From contig CAZFYZ010000090.1 in NCBI GenBank assembly GCA_964523735.1, forward strand, positions 1 to 15,771: DNA of 15,771 bases, read 5' to 3'. Under the pieces are notes generated by a model. That model made no database searches, was not told the DNA's origin, and was given only the letters and a program-made list of their open reading frames with translations. The position numbers were made by a program, and so were the translations under genes. This document shows positions 14,236 to 15,771 of this stretch, piece by piece. How positions within the stretch are numbered: the stretch's first letter is position 1; each line of letters starts with the position of its first letter. The stretch is from CAZFYZ01 sp964523735. Its GTDB lineage: Bacteria > Armatimonadota > UBA5829.

Positions 14236-15018
14236 ATCAGAATCGCAGCCGTCACAATAGCAGTACTCTCCCTTGCAGCCGGAGCCTGCCAGTGTCAGAC
14301 CAACCCCACTGCGCTGACCTATTGCCCGCCTCGGCTCATTACGGTCTCAGGCGAAGCACAACTCAACGTGGTGCCTGACGAGATCGTCGTGAGTATTGGA
14401 ACACAGGCTTGCGGAGAGACCGCATCCGAAGCGAAAGCTGCCAACGACGAGATAGCGACTCGCGTGATCGGTTTGTCCAAGGAACTGGGAATCGACCCAC
14501 AGAAGGTGCAGACCGATGCTCTCGAGATCGACCTCGTGAAACCGGAGTTCCGCGACTGGCGCGCCTGCTACGACTCCAACGAGACCAGGAACTACGGCGC
14601 GAGGCAGATGATCAAGTTCACTCTCAACGACGTCAAGAAGCTCGAGCCGTTGCTCACGCGGGCGCTTGAGGAGGGGGCAGTCAAGATCCTCGGCGTTGAC
14701 TTCCAGACCACTGAACTCCGACGCTACCGGGATGAGGCTCGCGCCAAAGCGTTGCGAGCAGCCAAAGAGAAAGCGCGGGACATGGCGGCAGAGCTGGGAC
14801 AGAAGATCGGCCGGCCCTACACTATCAGTGAAGATCGTTACTATGGAGCACCGAACTGGCACTACTATGGATACTGGTGGAGGAACGGCTACGGTGGCCA
14901 CACTGCCAACACGGTCCAGAACATCACAAACGCTGCAGGCGAGTCCCTGGACGGGGCCATCGCGCTTGGGCAGATCGCTGTCATCGGGCGCGTGACGGTA
15001 AGCTTCGAGCTACGCTAG
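14233..15018 (+). CDS. Exported SIMPL-domain (DUF541) protein
   Basis: This 261-residue protein begins with a short signal peptide (Arg3, hydrophobic to about residue 18, then AGACQC). The rest is one SIMPL/DUF541 domain (about 35-260). It opens with the family pattern ITVSGEAQLNVVPDEIVVSIG, has the GLSKELGIDPQKVQTDAL helix and strand, and a long AKALRAAKEKARDMAAELG helix. Family members are periplasmic or surface oligomers; proposed roles include stress protection and signalling, without a defined reaction. An aromatic, Gly-rich segment at about 203-223 (YYG...WHYYGYWWRNGYGG) lies just before the last strand and looks like a lineage-specific insertion. Cys19 is not in a convincing lipobox. 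The stop codon overlaps the stop of the convergent EAL gene. Confidence 0.88.
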   Translation: MIRIAAVTIAVLSLAAGACQCQTNPTALTYCPPRLITVSGEAQLNVVPDEIVVSIGTQACGETASEAKAANDEIATRVIGLSKELGIDPQKVQTDALEIDLVKPEFRDWRACYDSNETRNYGARQMIKFTLNDVKKLEPLLTRALEEGAVKILGVDFQTTELRRYRDEARAKALRAAKEKARDMAAELGQKIGRPYTISEDRYYGAPNWHYYGYWWRNGYGGHTANTVQNITNAAGESLDGAIALGQIAVIGRVTVSFELR

Positions 15019-15771
15019 GCCGCGCGCCGGCCATAGCCGCCTGTCTCCAGGTCTGTGCGGCCGACAAGCAAATCGGCAAAGTCGTCAGCGGGGACGGGAC
15101 GGCTCACGAAGTAGCCCTGCATCTCGTCGCAGCCGAATGACTGCAGCAGCCGCAGCTGCTCCAGAGTCTCGACTCCCTCGGCTATGACGGTCAGACCGAG
15201 ACTGTGCGCCATGGCAACGACCGCCTGGGAGATGGCCGCGTCGTCCGGGTCGGTCGTGAGATCGCGGATGAACGACTGATCGATCTTGATCGCGTCGATA
15301 GGGAGCCGCTTCAGGTAACTAAGAGAGGAGTAACCGGTCCCAAAGTCGTCGATTGAGAGCTTCAGCCCCATATCCTTGAGCGTCCGCAGGATCTCCACGG
15401 CCGCATCCAGATTGTGCATTATGGCGCTCTCGGTGATCTCAACCTCCAGCGACTCCGGGCTTAGCCCGGTCTCGCTCAGGGTCTGTCGAACGGTTTCTAT
15501 CAGTTGGTTCTGTCGCAACTGACGCGCCGACACATTCACGGCGACAGTGATCTTCTCAAGACCACCGCTCTGCCAGCACCGGTTCTGCGCACACGCAGTA
15601 TGCAGCACCCATTCCCCAATGGAAGTGATCAGACCAGACTCCTCGGCTAGCGGGATGAACTGACCGGGATAGACGAGTCCGCTCTTGGGATGGCGCCACC
15701 TGAGCAATGCCTCAGCTCCCAATATCCGACCAGACTGCATGTGTACCCGCGGCTGGTAGTGAAGAACGAAC
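15015..15771 (-). CDS. EAL-domain c-di-GMP phosphodiesterase, C-terminal part (5' end outside window)
   Basis: The minus-strand frame is open to the window edge, where it reads FVLHYQPRVHMQSG, the usual beginning of an EAL domain. The Met at 15740 is therefore internal and the gene is cut by the window. The visible 251 residues hold a complete EAL domain that hydrolyses cyclic di-GMP to pGpG. Its metal- and catalysis-related motifs are all intact: EALLRW, NVSARQL, EITES, DDFGTGYSSL, IKIDQSFI, IAEGVET and MQGY. The enzyme should therefore be active. The missing N-terminus probably carries sensor, PAS or GGDEF modules, as is common in such proteins. It converges on the SIMPL gene with a four-base overlap (CTAG, 15015-15018). 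Confidence 0.95.
   Translation of the reverse strand, partial: FVLHYQPRVHMQSGRILGAEALLRWRHPKSGLVYPGQFIPLAEESGLITSIGEWVLHTACAQNRCWQSGGLEKITVAVNVSARQLRQNQLIETVRQTLSETGLSPESLEVEITESAIMHNLDAAVEILRTLKDMGLKLSIDDFGTGYSSLSYLKRLPIDAIKIDQSFIRDLTTDPDDAAISQAVVAMAHSLGLTVIAEGVETLEQLRLLQSFGCDEMQGYFVSRPVPADDFADLLVGRTDLETGGYGRRAA

Noticed and set aside
1..15771. CRISPR array, toxin-antitoxin, defence island or prophage
   Set aside because: No regularly spaced repeats, integrase, transposase, restriction or toxin-type genes were found. The genes are metabolic, transport or signalling types.

Overview
The window looks like chromosomal DNA of an uncultured, GC-rich (roughly 60 % by eye), probably free-living bacterium that degrades plant polysaccharides. 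The genes use clear Shine-Dalgarno sites (AGGAG or GGGAGG type) and sigma70-like promoters. The gene mix is large secreted glycoside hydrolases with discoidin or CBM9-like modules, an ADP-ribosylglycohydrolase fused to a beta-sandwich, an unusual DUF5666-type secreted protein and many intergenic palindromes. This would fit Armatimonadota or a Planctomycetota/Verrucomicrobiota-like lineage. That placement is an impression from gene content only; no rRNA or marker gene is present.

Layout. (1) 187-4543, plus strand: a secreted glycosidase-like protein with Ig and CBM9-like modules, then a secreted GH3 beta-glycosidase. (2) 4678-6394, minus strand: a secreted protein built of four DUF5666-like repeats, and a small acidic protein with an AT-hook-like tail. 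(3) 6631-11652, plus strand: a tight run of a PaaK-type acyl-CoA ligase, a double-ACT-domain protein and a large secreted GH78 alpha-L-rhamnosidase, spaced 9 and 21 bases apart. (4) 11799-12497, minus strand: an AqpZ-type water channel. (5) 12693-15018, plus strand: an ADP-ribosylglycohydrolase-family protein and a secreted SIMPL (DUF541) protein. (6) 15015 to the window end, minus strand: the C-terminal part of an EAL-domain c-di-GMP phosphodiesterase whose 5' part lies outside the window.

How the genes may work together. The GH3 enzyme, the GH78 rhamnosidase and the CBM9-like protein could release sugars from plant or microbial rhamnose- and xylose- or glucose-containing polymers outside the cytoplasm. 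The ligase and ACT protein form a co-translated pair and probably activate an aryl or fatty acid to its CoA ester under effector control. The remaining genes (aquaporin, SIMPL, EAL) look like housekeeping or regulatory neighbours.

The most unusual non-coding feature is that most intergenic gaps hold a long, different inverted repeat (2269-2300, 4556-4578, 4582-4639, 5950-6017, 11718-11772, 12514-12550). Two of these (5950-6017 and 11718-11772) share a nested design: each arm is itself a small palindrome around a 3-base centre, and the only mismatch of the long stem falls in that centre. I found no CRISPR array, tRNA, rRNA, complete insertion sequence or recognisable defence system. No gene-free stretch exceeds 300 bases; the longest, 5797-6049 and 6395-6630, are described below.
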